From contig NC_068938.1 of the NCBI RefSeq assembly GCF_016801865.2, positions 84,084,886 to 84,148,885 on the forward strand: a stretch of DNA of 64,000 nt, in the 5' to 3' direction. Below the pieces are notes generated by a model. That model was not told the origin of the DNA and did not search any database. It worked only from the letters and a program-made list of their open reading frames with translations. This DNA is from Culex pipiens pallens (lineage: Eukaryota > Arthropoda > Insecta > Diptera > Culicidae). Shown here one piece after another: positions 1-12,532 of the stretch. The stretch's first letter is position 1. Each line of letters opens with the position of its first letter. Position numbers and translations under genes: made by a program.

Positions 1-943
1 TAAAAGGCTCTAACATAAGCAAAATTCAAAGTTAATCTGAAAGGGTTTAAAAAAAGCAACAAAATGCAGGGTAGAGCATCCCAATTGGTTAAATCTAAAG
101 GAAGTTATTGGCATTTTAGTGAAAAAATAGCACAACTTTCAAACTCAAATAAAAAAGTGTTCCATTGAGATATCAACTCGATTCGACCTGCACCTTGTAG
201 GGGATATCTGGAACTACCATCTGAGACTGAGAACGCTTTGGGTAAGGCAGTTTAACATATTAAATAGACACTTTTTCTTTTAGTCAGTTTTTGTTTGGTA
301 ATAATTTTATCATATTCGTGTTCCTGAGACAATTTCACAATAGAAACATGCATAAAATGTTAATTTTCATCCATGTTAACTCTTTAAAAAATCAAAGGCA
401 ACAAAAAATTAAGAAGCTTTCTTTTTCTGGTGACATCTAGTATCCTTGGAAACGAATTGGATTTTCAATAAATGTAATTCGAAGAATTTTGGCTGATTTT
501 AGCGTGACGTACTTTATGGATGAAGCCTTACCCAAAACGCATTTTGTTGCATGTCGTGACAGGCTTCCTGTTTATCCTTAAAATGGAACAGAAAAGAAAA
601 GAAAGAAAATATAGTAATCAAAATAAAATATAGAAAATTAGAGGACATATCAATTGATAGCCTTATTTTTTTAAATAATACAAATCGTTATAACAGATTT
701 CTATACAAATCGTTGATTGAAAATTTTGACTAAAAGGTAACATTAAGAGACTTTTTTTGCACTGCCGTGTGTAAGCAGTCAACAACAACAAGAAGGATTA
801 ACTTTTTTCAGGCAGTCCAGTTTTACTGATCTTAAAAAGTGAGACCGATTCACAAAAAATCATTGCCTGTGAAATGTCAATCTGTAGGATATGGAGAATA
901 TATAAATGTTGTGAAAAATTGTGGAGCAATTATTTTTACCATG
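1..943. other. AT-rich DNA, nothing recognised
   Basis: I see no coding region, RNA gene or repeat structure in this stretch that I can name. It is AT-rich with short homopolymer runs and ends where the pogo-like element begins. Confidence 0.5.
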
Positions 944-1384
944 TACAAACTCGATTATTCGAAGGCCTTGAAAAAAAAAAATAACTTCGGATAATCAAAT
1001 CACGAAAAACCTGTTTTCGCTGTCTTGATTTTGATTGTCGAGCTTAAGTATGCCCTCTAAACTACTGTAAAGTTATTTTGAATTTTTAAATCCAAGATGG
1101 ATTGATGAAGTATTGAGAACATGCGTTTTGTAATCAATCAACCATTCAAACTTGTCTAAAAACCCGAGCATGGGTAAATAACAAGGGAAATGCGTAATAA
1201 TACCTTTCTCTGGTATCAATACCAAATTTTGGTATTCCTGGACCCTTTAAAATTTGTCTTAAGGATTATGCAAGAGCAAAATGTGGTATCATACCAATTT
1301 AAGGTATTGTTTTGATATTGCAAAATTGCAGAATTTGTCAATGATCGAACACCACATTTTGGTATTCATTTGGTATTACAGTAT

Positions 1385-1900
1385 TTTATCCAATTCCTCT
1401 GCAACTATGGGAAAATTTTGACCAATTTTGACAAAATAATTAATTTTTCGCTAAAATCATGTCTCAAAGCGAATGCTTTCATTCAAAACCGGAAATTTCA
1501 AACTTGATTTTAAACATTTTTGATATACCCCCTACAGAAATGACTTGAAATTGTGCAAAATTTTCTAAGTCAGGATGGAACATTTTGGTATTATTTTGGT
1601 ATTTAAGTGCTTTATCAAATTCCTCTGAAACTATGGGAAAATTTTGACCAATTTTGACAAAATAATTAATTTTGCGCTAAAATGATGTCTCAAAGCGAAT
1701 GCTTTCATTCAAAACCGGAAATTTCAAACTTTATTATAAACATTTTTGATATACCCCCTACAGAAATGACTTGAAATTGTGGAAAATTTTCTAAGTCAGG
1801 ATGGCACATTTTGGTATTATTTGAATATTGAAAGGTTTCATCAATTTTCTTTGAAACTATGGGAAATTTGTTAAAAAAAATTTACGTGTTAATTAATTTA
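1385..1900. repeat. 226-bp tandem repeat, about 2.3 units
   Basis: Units begin near 1385, 1611 and 1837, each with a phrase like AAATTCCTCTGAAACTATGG. The first two units are nearly identical. The third diverges and breaks off. Confidence 0.75.
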
Positions 1901-2279
1901 GCGCTAAAATGACTTGAAACCCAAAATGGTTAAGATGATTTTAAAAATTAGTGTGATATACCCACTAATATCTTTTTCAAAAACGTTGAAATATCTCTAA
2001 GTCGGGATAACCAAATACTTTGAAAAACGAGTCAATCGACATATTAATGAATTTTGGTGAATTTCAATTCAGTTTCATTTTAATAATACTTTTTTTTCAA
2101 TCTTGTTATTTTTCAGAAGCTTCAAGAACTTCAAGCACAGGCCGTTCATCAATGACAAATGCATTCGGTGTGGTGAAGAATATCACTAAGAACAACATGG
2201 AATCATCAGGTGAGTAGATTTGGCTGTTGCATATGGATCATAACCGTTTTTTTACTAACTGCAACTGCTGCACTAAAAA

Positions 2280-2712
2280 TGGTATGAAAATACCAAATTT
2301 TGATATTACTTGTTCAAATACCAGCGACCATAATGTGCTCTTGGTTGCCCAGTAATAGATGGTAAAATACCATGAAATCATACCAAAATCATTTATGTGA
2401 AAGACCACAGAAATACCAAAATATGATTTTCCAAGGGCGCGGGAATACCTAAAAATAAAACCATGGCAATACCAAGTTTTGGTATTCAAGCAATGTTCAA
2501 AAATCCAGAAGACCTCAACTTGGTATTGAAATGGTTTTATTTTGAGGTATTATTTAACCCTTGGAATAACATGGTTTGGTATTGTTGTGCCCTTACACAT
2601 ACAAGATTTTGGTATGATTTCATGGTATTTTACCATCTATTACTGGGCAACCAAGGGCACATTTTGGTCCCTTTTATTTGCCCAAGTAATACCAAAATTT
2701 GGTATTCCCGTG
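2280..2712. repeat. Inverted repeat rich in GGTATT palindromes
   Basis: The left arm phrase AGTAATAGATGGTAAAATAC near 2350 reappears in reverse complement near 2625. The flanking CCAAGGGCAC and AATACCAAA motifs are mirrored too. It forms the right half of the element at 1163-2731. Confidence 0.65.
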
Positions 2713-2851
2713 TTATTTACCCCTGCTCGGGAAGAGTTTGCAGATATTGAATTTTATGTTAAAAATGAGAAAATAGAAAGGTAATTTTTTGTTCATAATT
2801 CGATTATCCGTAGTTCCATACAAACCTTCGGATAACCGAGTCTGGACTGTA

Positions 2852-4557
2852 ACATGAGATTTCCAGATACATTTCCCATCAATCCAAAATTTCACAAAAC
2901 AAAAACCAGACCATCCGAACCTCAAAATGATTTGCTCGCAAACGGCTTTGCTACTTCCTTCCGCTCGGCAAAACCAGACGACGTTTAGCGACTATAAAAA
3001 TGATGATAATAGCCGAAAGCTTTATATCTACACGTGTAAACGTAAAATGTTCCCACTAGGACAAAAGAGGGTGGTGGTGGGTGGCGGTTGCATGCTTAAC
3101 TTAAGAGACCATTATTTCCAACCACTTTTTTTCTCTCACTTCTTTAGAACCGCTTTCCTTTTTGCTTCCAATGTTGGTGAGGCCGAAATGTTTTATTGCA
3201 CAAACATAGGGAAGATTTCTGGCTGCAGATCCTTGCTGCAGAACTGGACCGTAGAACGCGGACTTGGCGCGTACAGGACGGGGGGGATTTCGAATCCACT
3301 GGACACACACTTGAACTGCAGCTGTGGTTTTGCGACGACGACTACGGCGACTAGGCAAAAGGCATTTATTTTGATAGGTGAAAAAATATTCTTATTTTAG
3401 TTGACCATAACATAAATGTCTATAAATATTTGGAATCCTGCACCGGTGGATCTTCCCCCGGTCACGTGGTAGGCAGTATCTAAAAGTAATAATAATAGAT
3501 TTTCTCGGTGCGCGGACCATTCCAGAGGAATTCGGAGTGACCATTGCTGGAAGCCGAACCTACACGAAGAAGGCCGCAGGAAGGGATATATTTCACAGCA
3601 AATTTCTAGCACTGTTCGATTGAATACTTTTATCTTCCTCTACACACAGCGAACATGATTTAGTACCATTTGGAGCAACTCTGCTACGCCGCCGCCACGG
3701 CATTGGCGGGAAATTGCTCAACAGGAAAAGTGAAAAACGGTGACCGCACCGCAGGAGGGGTGGAAAATGTGAAAAACTTTTCGCCGAAATCTTCGTTGAC
3801 GATGTATCTGCATTCCGCAGGAATGTGTGGTGGATGCGGCGATTGAAAAATATCAACACCTTTCTTCCATTGAGATTTTTTGGACTTTGTTTCGTGCTCA
3901 GGAATGCCCGCGCCGTTTGTCTGGACCAGTCCATAAATGTCAACGTTTGCTGGGGAACGACTGTCCAAAGTGTCCACTTTTATCGTAACGCATTATTAAT
4001 GGAGTCTAGTCAATAATGACGACTCGGTGGAGGACGTGTCCTTGGGTATAAATCTTCACCGCACCGCGGCCACCGATATCGAAGCACTTGTCATTGGCAC
4101 TCGGAACCTGCCCAGGAGATTGGCCGGAAATCGGATCGTCGGAGATCGGGCTGGATGGACGGGCAGCCAACCAACCGTAAACGCGGCCCGTGTGATGGTG
4201 TGGAAGAGTTTTTCAAGCGAGCCGTGAAATATCGGCAGCTTTATGGGTGGCCTCGAAGGATGACGATGACGATATCCTCGAACGACGGGGTTGCATCGAC
4301 TTGCAATTGGGAGTCCATTCAGGCCGCCAGGATGTGTATGAATGTGCGGCAAAGGAAGCAGTCGTAAATCGCCAGAAACAAATCATTCTTATCTTGAAGG
4401 GTGATGGGAATGTGCGCGCGTTGTGGATGATTCCATGGGTTTGGAAGACATCATAGAAGAACGAGGGGTTCATTTCAGCTCGATTTGAAAACGGGTTTTG
4501 AGCGGGATGATAGAACGGGATGAAAGATGTTTGCAGTCCAAATGAGAGATTTTTTTT
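2852..4557. other. Mixed unique DNA, no supported gene
   Basis: From about 2930 to 4550 the base composition rises above the surrounding AT-rich DNA and several short open frames occur on both strands. None shows a recognisable domain, splice-bounded exon or codon pattern I can defend. It may be intronic or intergenic host DNA. Confidence 0.4.
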
Positions 4558-5567
4558 AGAAACAAGAAACAAGAAACAAGAAACAAGAAACAAGAAACAA
4601 GAAACAAGAAACAAGAAACAAGAAACAAGAAACAAGAAACAAGAAACAAGAAACAAGAAACAAGAAACAAGAAACAAGAAACAAGAAACAAGAAACAAGA
4701 AACAAGAAACAAGAAACAAGAAACAAGAAACAAGAAACAAGAAACAAGAAACAAGAAACAAGAAACAAGAAACAAGAAACAAGAAACAAGAAACAAGAAA
4801 CAAGAAACAAGAAACAAGAAACAAGAAACAAGAAACAAGAAACAAGAAACAAGAAACAAGAAACAAGAAACAAGAAACAAGAAACAAGAAACAAGAAACA
4901 AGAAACAAGAAACAAGAAACAAGAAACAAGAAACAAGAAACAAGAAACAAGAAACAAGAAACAAGAAACAAGAAACAAGAAACAAGAAACAAGAAACAAG
5001 AAACAAGAAACAAGAAACAAGAAACAAGAAACAAGAAACAAGAAACAAGAAACAAGAAACAAGAAACAAGAAACAAGAAACAAGAAACAAGAAACAAGAA
5101 ACAAGAAACAAGAAACAAGAAACAAGAAACAAGAAACAAGAAACAAGAAACAAGAAACAAGAAACAAGAAACAAGAAACAAGAAACAAGAAACAAGAAAC
5201 AAGAAACAAGAAACAAGAAACAAGAAACAAGAAACAAGAAACAAGAAACAAGAAACAAGAAACAAGAAACAAGAAACAAGAAACAAGAAACAAGAAACAA
5301 GAAACAAGAAACAAGAAACAAGAAACAAGAAACAAGAAACAAGAAACAAGAAACAAGAAACAAGAAACAAGAAACAAGAAACAAGAAACAAGAAACAAGA
5401 AACAAGAAACAAGAAACAAGAAACAAGAAACAAGAAACAAGAAACAAGAAACAAGAAACAAGAAACAAGAAACAAGAAACAAGAAACAAGAAACAAGAAA
5501 CAAAAAACAAGAAACAAGAAACAAGAAACAAGAAACAAGAAACAAGAAACAAGAAACAAGAAACAAG
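4558..5567. repeat. 7-bp microsatellite array (AGAAACA)n, about 144 copies
   Basis: The 7-bp unit AGAAACA runs for about 1,010 bp with almost no variation. The one break I see is near 5502, where AAACAAAAAAC replaces the unit. Because 7 is not a multiple of 3 and the unit makes no stop on either strand in most frames, long open frames arise in several frames. These are artefacts of the array, not genes. Confidence 0.97.
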
Positions 5568-8083
5568 ATATTTTAATAATATTGTTTGCAGACGTTTTTC
5601 GAATAGATTGGATATATTTTTAAGGGTAGGAAAATATAACCACGAACGACAACACGTTCAACTGCCGAACTCGAGCACCACGTGATTCCACAACAAACGG
5701 TGTCATCCTAAACCGTCCAAGTCACTGGTTACTGTATAAACTAATATCATTTTAGAAGTCTGGCACCAAGTAGATAAATTTGAAGTACACACGACGTGTC
5801 CCGTGTCACCCTCAGTCTCTAAACGTTCAAAACTTGGCGCGAGATATGACGCCATCTTTCTCTTTGTCTCATGGTCCACGTGTCTGTTTCGGGGGATACA
5901 CGTGTGTGTGTGTGTTTGCATGTGTCCTCAGGAGACCCCATCGCTCTCTCCCCGCTCGCTTGTATTTGTGTGTATGTTTCAAGTTCATTCTTCTCTTAAT
6001 TGGTGCGCTTGTTATAGCCATACCAAAGGCAGTCAGCAACCCCCGAACAACCCCTTCCTTCCTTCATTGTGCCACGGGGCAGCATCCTTCAAAAAAGGCC
6101 AACTTCTGTGGTGGTGGAAACGGGGGTGGACAGCATTACACGCTACCCCTTTCGAAATATATGATATTAATATGACAGTTCGAGGTGATATACACTGGAA
6201 GTGTGCATATATTACAAGTCTCTGCTGCTCCAAACTCAACTAAAAACTCAACTCCTCTCCGGCCAAATTATGTTGAGCTATGCGAGAGGAGGTGGAGGTT
6301 ACACAGGACGGCGCGGTGGTTCGTCCCTGAAAGGATGTAGGTTTTAAGATTTACTGCGCCTCTACCCCTCTGTACCGCTACACCCGAGGACATCAATGAG
6401 GACACACACACACCCTCCGAATGCCCGTTGCCGGGGGAGAATGTGTATGTGTTTTGTATGGTGGGCGCTGATGGTAGGAAAAATTTATCGAATAAATTTT
6501 GGCAGCATATGCAGTGCCACCCTCTCCTCTCTCCGCACATGTGTAGGATTTCCACCCCCTCCCGACTTGGAGCAACAACAAAAAGAGCTCGAGCTCGATG
6601 CATGCCAGTTGGAAGTAATTACATATTCATACTGTAATTTAGGAAAATGATATAGTTAAGATCTGGCGGTGACACCTTTGGAGAAGTTATGGTACACCGT
6701 GTAGAGATGTTTCGTTACCTCTAATTTTTAAAAGAAGAATCTATGGGATACTTTTGAACTTAAAAGAAAGAAAATCGCAATTTCTCTAAAACAATTGGGA
6801 TTTATTTTTTAGTATTTGTGAATAATGATTTGCCCATCCACTCCTTATTTCCAATAAGTAAGCAATTTTGCACCATTGGTTCAAACAAGTGTCCATTCAA
6901 ATCTGGGGCTGTCGATTTACAGATTCTAGTTGTAAATCAGGACTATTCAGTACAAAAGGTTACGCTCAATGTACTTTTCACACACAAATTCAATTTTGTC
7001 AAACTACCCCCATCGAGTTTTAATTTTTATGCCGACCTAACACTAGGTGTTGAAGCAAGTTCTGACTTTTAGAAAGATAGTAGTTTTTAAATTGCATTTG
7101 AAATAAAAATAAAATCATTTCAAATTAAGATCTGGCGGTTAAACCATAATTATAGCTATTATATACATAAAAAGTCCATTTAGTTACCATAAAATATTTA
7201 AGTACGAATAATAAAAACTTATTTAATTGACATGAAAATTATGAGCAGATTTTTATTCTCGATTTTTCCATATTTACTCTTTTTCCAGTAATTTTTTTGG
7301 ACATTCAAATAACGAAAAAAATCAGCAAAAAATGTCTCATTTGTAACTACAATATCTGTCATTCGACATGCCGACATGGGCAAAGAAGCTAGAACTTTGT
7401 TCTAGAAAGTTGTGTGAAATTGACTCAATAAAAAATGGTTAATGTTTCTTGATAGAGTTGCAAAAATCCTCCAAGAGATCTATTTATTTTCTTTGGGTTT
7501 ATCTGTGTTGAAAACGGTTTATATTGCTTTTTAAGTTCTTGAACCGTTTGATAAACTGCTCAACTGTTTAACCCGTACAAGCTTGATGTTTAATTAATCG
7601 TCCTATCATTTAAACTTTTTTTGAATTTTTTGGTTACTTACATATAAAACGCCAAAAATGTTGTTTTTAATATATGTTTATAGAACAATAAAATATGCAT
7701 TCAAACCTATAATTTAAATAAATAACAAAAAAATTGGTTATATCATTTCCGAGATAAAGCTATAATTGAAATAAACAGTTTCAAAAGTGAGTTTGCTCAA
7801 CATTTTCAAATCGGTAACCGTGTGCATGACGAAGCTGACTTTTGAGACGATTTTCAAGTAGTTTATTATTTAAAAAAAAGGAAGAAAATCTGTTCACGTT
7901 TTCCATATAAAGAATATTTATAAGCTTTTGATTTTTGTATTTTCTCAAAAACTGAATTTCAAAATCGGGTTTCACCATGCACAAAAGATACATCTTGAGA
8001 GTCTTCACTTCTAATTTCAGTCTATTTGGTCAATCCGATCTCGAGATATCATGACACCCGTTAAACAACTCAAGTAGATACTA
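5568..8083. other. Unique DNA with a GT microsatellite, no supported gene
   Basis: A short GT run lies near 5900-5918. The part from about 5640 to 6640 is less AT-rich than its surroundings and has overlapping short open frames without recognisable domains. The rest to 8083 is AT-rich and featureless to my reading. Confidence 0.4.
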
Positions 8084-8206
8084 GAATATGACAAACAAAC
8101 ACGCACTTTTTGACAGTTTGCCTTAATGCATACGTTTTATTTTGTTTGCGAGTTTGGCAAACGGTCAAACACGTAAATGTGCGATTATGTTTGTTTGTCA
8201 TAGTCT
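8084..8206. repeat. Short foldback (hairpin) repeat
   Basis: The left arm ATGACAAACAAACACGCAC and the right arm, containing GTGCGATTATGTTTGTTTG, are imperfect inverted repeats of roughly 40 bp. An inner pair AGTTTGCC/GGCAAAC continues the stem. There is no coding capacity. It looks like a small MITE. Confidence 0.55.
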
Positions 8207-10360
8207 AAAACCTCCTTCAGTGACTCTGAAAAAACTCAAGCTTAAATCGTCTGTTACTCACTTTAACCATGAAATATATTCATGAAACTTTCAGGAGTGA
8301 TTGGAAAATCATCTTTTGGCCTGTTTTGATGGGCGTTATCATATCAGAATGTTTAAACTTTTAGCTCATGCAAAAAGTTCATAGTTTTGTGATAAATTGA
8401 GAAAGCTATGCAGGACACAAAAAGGGGATCAAGGCTCTCCACTCTCCTCTAAGGTTACTCAAGTTTACTGTTGAAACATGAATCTGAGTTTTAATCAAAA
8501 GTTCTCTGTGTACTTTTGAGCTAACTTTCCAACAAAGCTTTGACAAATGTGCCACCTCCAGGCTAATTATAGCAGACGGGAGGGGACGAGCAAGGGTTGG
8601 ACGAATAGCACAGCAATATCGATAAAACGGTCAACTTTACGACAGTCCACCGGAACGGAAATCCAACAACACTGCTCTCTGTGGCTTCTCTCGCAAATTA
8701 TACGCCACCGTCGTCGTCGATGTTGGCACAAAAGCTGCTCCAAACCAAGCCCCGGTCGATGTAAATAATTAAATATTTTTATATCCTTACACCATACTTT
8801 ACGGCTGTTTAGATAAGCCTCTCCCCCGCCCATCGATGGGCGGCCAGGATGGAGAGCATGGACCATTGTGTACCACCATGACCAGCGGGGATGGATCCCG
8901 GAGCAAAAATTGTCAATACGACAAGACTGATCCCTCCGAAAACCACGTGGACCACGTCGTCGTGCAAACCTGGATAAACATAATACAGGCAAATTACTAT
9001 TACTCGGTGTGTTCCAGTTCCAGCAGAAGGGTGGCTGGAATCCGTCGGTCAGGCAAACAGAAACCTCAAATTCCCTGCACAAACATCGTTGATCCAGAAT
9101 GTGTACCTGGGCGCCGTCCATTGGGGCGTTTGGCATCCCGGGAGCGCGGATCCTCATGTCTTGGGTTTCGACTAAAACAACAATATACCACCATCCCCAG
9201 CACCATCATTGCCGTAATTTCCAGTGGCGGTGTTTTGTTCGTAATCCATGACTTGGCATCTCATCGTCTCACACATTTTGTATCAGAGAAGGTGCCATCA
9301 AGTGAGAGGTCAGGTGATTTCAAAGTGTTCCAGCGAACAGGTGGGAGACCCCTTGGGCCGTGTGTTTGTGTCGATTTCAATAAATTTATCGACGTAACAA
9401 GATTCATTGTAAGTGGTTTCTGGTCGTCTCTTGTGTAGGGTTTTTTTTCTTTCGTATGTCCTATTGATTCACCGGAATAAGCTTAAGCATTAGCTGGTTA
9501 CGGTGTGTTTTACTAACCTCCAGTTTGAATTTTTGATGAAATATTTGTTCCCAAAGCGAAAATATAAATATAAAATGTAATATTATTGAAAAATCTTAGC
9601 CCTTGATACATATGATTATTCAATGATTTTTTAAAGAAAATTCACCGTGCAACTCCCTGCCAATCCAGTTGAATCCAGGTGAGGTCTGCGAGTTCTATGT
9701 CCAATATAAGCACACACTCTCATCCGGAATCGTTGGCTATAGTGGCCGGAGGAAAAGAAACGGCACAACCATCGTCAGAGCTCAGCGAAGCAAACCGATA
9801 AAATGCAAAGTTAATTACAGAAAATCTAACGTAATTTGTGAAAATAGCTACTTGACTTGATAGATTTACACAAAAGTGATGGTTTCGCTACGACCTGCAT
9901 TAGTTTTTGCTCATGGACTGCTCTTTATCGTTGGATTTTTTTTTTCGTTCTCTGCTTGCTCTGCGGAAAGCAATCAGGACGCGAGGGTGGAGGTCACATT
10001 AGTGTGACCGTGTGTGTGTGTGCCCAAGTGGGATCAATACATATATTTATGGGGGTGTATGTCTAGAACGTAACGGCCGAGGTGGAACGATGGGTGCTGT
10101 TCGGAAGTGTCTAATACCGACCAAGTCTTAACGATATTATCATCAATATTAGACGAGATTAGTGGAATTAGCGGTTGATGCAGCGATTGAGGACAAATTG
10201 GGGTGATTTTTTCTGCACTTATAGTGTTTTGATTCACTCTTCTTGTGATGTTCAACCATTTGTATCCTAATAGGCCATATCTTCGCGTTAAATATTCTGA
10301 GGAATTTAAATTTTCTTACCTTTCGTATTTCTTTTAGGAGCAAGTTAGCACCATACTCTA
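8207..10360. other. Unique DNA including a GC-richer block
   Basis: The block at about 8547-9440 is GC-richer than its flanks and is open on both strands for about 200 codons. The translations show no domain I recognise. I looked here for the missing zinc-finger exon and found no Cys-X2-Cys or His-X3-His pattern. It may be a conserved intronic or regulatory block. Confidence 0.35.
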
Positions 10361-10460
10361 TAGGGACCATCCATAAACCACGTGGACACTTTTTTGAGAT
10401 TTCAGAACCCCCCTCCCTACCCCCCCCCTCGCCCTTGTGGACAATTTCCATATAAAACAA
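10361..10460. repeat. Fragment of a dispersed repeat end (TAGGGACCATCCATAAACC)
   Basis: The phrase TAGGGACCATCCATAAACC followed by ACGTGGAC and then a C-rich run resembles an element end I recall as common in mosquito genomes. No inverted partner is visible nearby, so this is at most a solo or truncated end. Confidence 0.35.
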
Positions 10461-11340
10461 ATATTTTTTGAATGGATCGTGAACAATCACTGAAGCACTG
10501 CATATGAATCCGGTATTTATATAAAGTGAAACATGTTTTATTTTAAATATCAAAATCCGAAAAGCGGGATGTTGGAAAAACTTGTTTGCTATTACACCCT
10601 AATTTAATGAACTAGGACGAATCACATTTAAGTTTAGAATTTTACATATGATTTAATGTAAATTTCCATGCAATTTGCATGTAAATTAACTTTATTTGTT
10701 ATGATACTTTTTGGTACATGAGAAATCATGTAATCTCTATAATGTTAAAATATCAGCATTATTACAACTTCTAAAATGCTAAAATTGAGTAAATAATAGA
10801 TCAGTTGAAAGTAAGTAAGTTGTTTAAAAATTGAATAAAGTAGAATAGAATTCCTAACCTGCAAACATATGAGATGGAAAATGCACATTTTATTTAAAGT
10901 TTTTGTTTCCCTTTTCCAAACATTTCCAAAAACCAGAGGTAAAAATTTATGCTAAACATAGTAATATTCTGGGAAAAAAACTAGAACGACAAATTGTATA
11001 CTATTAGAAATTTTGTCATCTCATCTCTCAAATATCATTTTCAAACGTAAAGTTTTGCATTTCTATTCAAATTGTACATTTCTGTACAAACAAAGTTCGA
11101 TGATATATTTAATATCACAGGAAAACGATTTGTTTCATTAAATTATTAATATTCTAACGAAAATTTAAAGGTAGCGGTACTGTACCAATAAATAAAGCTT
11201 TGTTCAATCAGCAACAGAACAACAAGAGAAAATGGGCGAAAAAGAATTATGAAAATTTGAACTGTTTTTTTCTAATTTTAAAGTTTTAGGTTACTTTTTC
11301 ACAAAATTCAAAGTGTTAAACAATAGCCTCGTCAAAATCG
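10461..11340. other. AT-rich DNA, nothing recognised
   Basis: This is AT-rich sequence with no open frame of interest and no clear repeat structure. Confidence 0.45.
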
Positions 11341-11349
11341 ATCCTACGC

Positions 11350-11833
11350 TACATAAATACATAAAACACTATTTTTTTCATTTTCTGACTTGTTTTGAGG
11401 GACATCAAATGCCCACTTTTCAGAAATTTCCAAAACAGCCAAAAAATCATTGACGAAGTTATGATTTTTTGAATCAACACTGATATTTTCAAAAAATCGA
11501 TATACTGGTCCCAAAAAATTGTCAACCTCATTTTTCGATGTAAAATCGAATTTGCAATCAAAAAGTACCTGAGTGAATTTTGATAAAGTGCATCGTTTTC
11601 AAGTTATAGCCATTTTTATGGTAACTTTTTTGAAAATAATCGCAGTCATTATTTTTTTTTATTTTAGATTTTTTGAAAAAAATCGGAATTGATTGAAAAA
11701 AAGCATAACTCGGTCAAAAATTGTGTGCCCATTCTGAAAATTTCCGAAAAGTGGGCATTTGATGTCTGCTTAAAGATATCAGAATAAAAAAAAATAAAAA
11801 TAGTGTTTTTTTGCAAATCAAGTTTTAGTAACA
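11350..11833. repeat. Dispersed non-coding repeat, opposed copies, left part
   Basis: A forward copy (about 11350-11600) contains GCCCACTTTTCAGAAATTTC. A reverse copy (about 11690-11833) contains GAAAAGTGGGCATTTGATG. The reverse copy breaks at AGTTTTAGTAACA and resumes after the foldback at 15263, as the uninterrupted copy near 63190 shows (GTTTTAGTGATAAAAAG). Confidence 0.65.
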
Positions 11834-12532
11834 GGGTAATTCTCCGCCAACTCACACAGCAGTTGCCCCGACCCCTCTTCGATTGGCGTGAAACTTTGTT
11901 CTAAGGGGTAACTTTTGTCGCTGATCACGAATCTGAGGTCCGTTTTTTTATATCTCGTGACGGAGGGGCGGTACGACCCCTTCCATTTTTGAACGTGCGA
12001 AAAAGAGGTGTTTTCAGTAATTTGCAGCCTGAAACGGTGATGAGATAGAAATTTGGTGTCAAAGGGACTTTTATGTAAAATTAGACGCCCGATTTGATGG
12101 TGTACTCAGAATTCCGAAACAAACGTATTTTTCATCGAGAAAAACACTAAAAAAGTTTTAAAAATTCTCCCATTTTCCGTTACTCAACTGTAAATTTTTT
12201 TGGAATATGCCATTTTATGGGAAATTTAATGTACTTTTCGAATCTACATTGACCCAGAAGGGTCCTTTTTCATTTAGAACAAAAATTTTCATTTTAAAAT
12301 TTCGTGTTTTTTTAACTTTGCAGGGTTATTTTTTAGAGTGTAACAATGTTCTGCAAAGTTGTAGAGTAGACAATTACAAAAAATTTGATATATATACATA
12401 AGGGGTTTGCTTATAAACATCACGAGTTATCGCAATATTACGAATTTTTTTTTTTGAAAAAGTTACATTTTGCGTTTCTCTTTGTTTCGTCGTCCGTGTC
12501 TGTCGCGGGTGACCATGAGCGGCCATGAACAA

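Larger units (their letters stand above)
1163..2731. mobile_element. TIR element nested in the pogo-like MITE
   Basis: The left end CCCGAGCATGGGTAAATAAC and the right end, which reads inward as CCCGAGCAGGGGTAAATAAC, are near-perfect inverted repeats of about 27 bp. The interior has tandem 226-bp repeats and many GGTATT/AATACC palindromes but no coding region. Comparison with the other pogo-like copy shows this block is an insertion. The flanks give at most a 2-bp duplication (AA), so I do not assign a superfamily. Confidence 0.6.
946..2849. mobile_element. pogo-like (Tc1/mariner type) MITE, copy 1
   Basis: The left end reads CAAACTCGATTATTCG and the right end reads CCGAGTCTGGACTG, flanked by TA at 944-945 and 2850-2851. 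Its inner sequence matches copy 2 at 32515-33019 on both sides, including the phrase AAATCCAAGATGG. A TA duplication and CA...TG termini fit the Tc1/mariner-pogo group. No transposase is present, so it is non-autonomous. It is far longer than copy 2 because another element (1163-2731) sits inside it. Confidence 0.65.

Noticed and set aside
1385..1900. CRISPR-like spacing of direct repeats
   Set aside because: The 226-bp units are contiguous tandem copies with no repeat-spacer alternation, and the DNA is eukaryotic.
4213..5623. Open frames of 336-448 codons on both strands across the 7-bp array
   Set aside because: They are produced by the stop-free AGAAACA unit. The protein is a monotonous repeat with no start context or domain.
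8567..9157. Minus-strand open frame of 196 codons, considered as the missing zinc-finger exon
   Set aside because: No Cys-Cys/His-His pattern, no fitting acceptor phase and no recognisable domain. The opposite strand is open as well.
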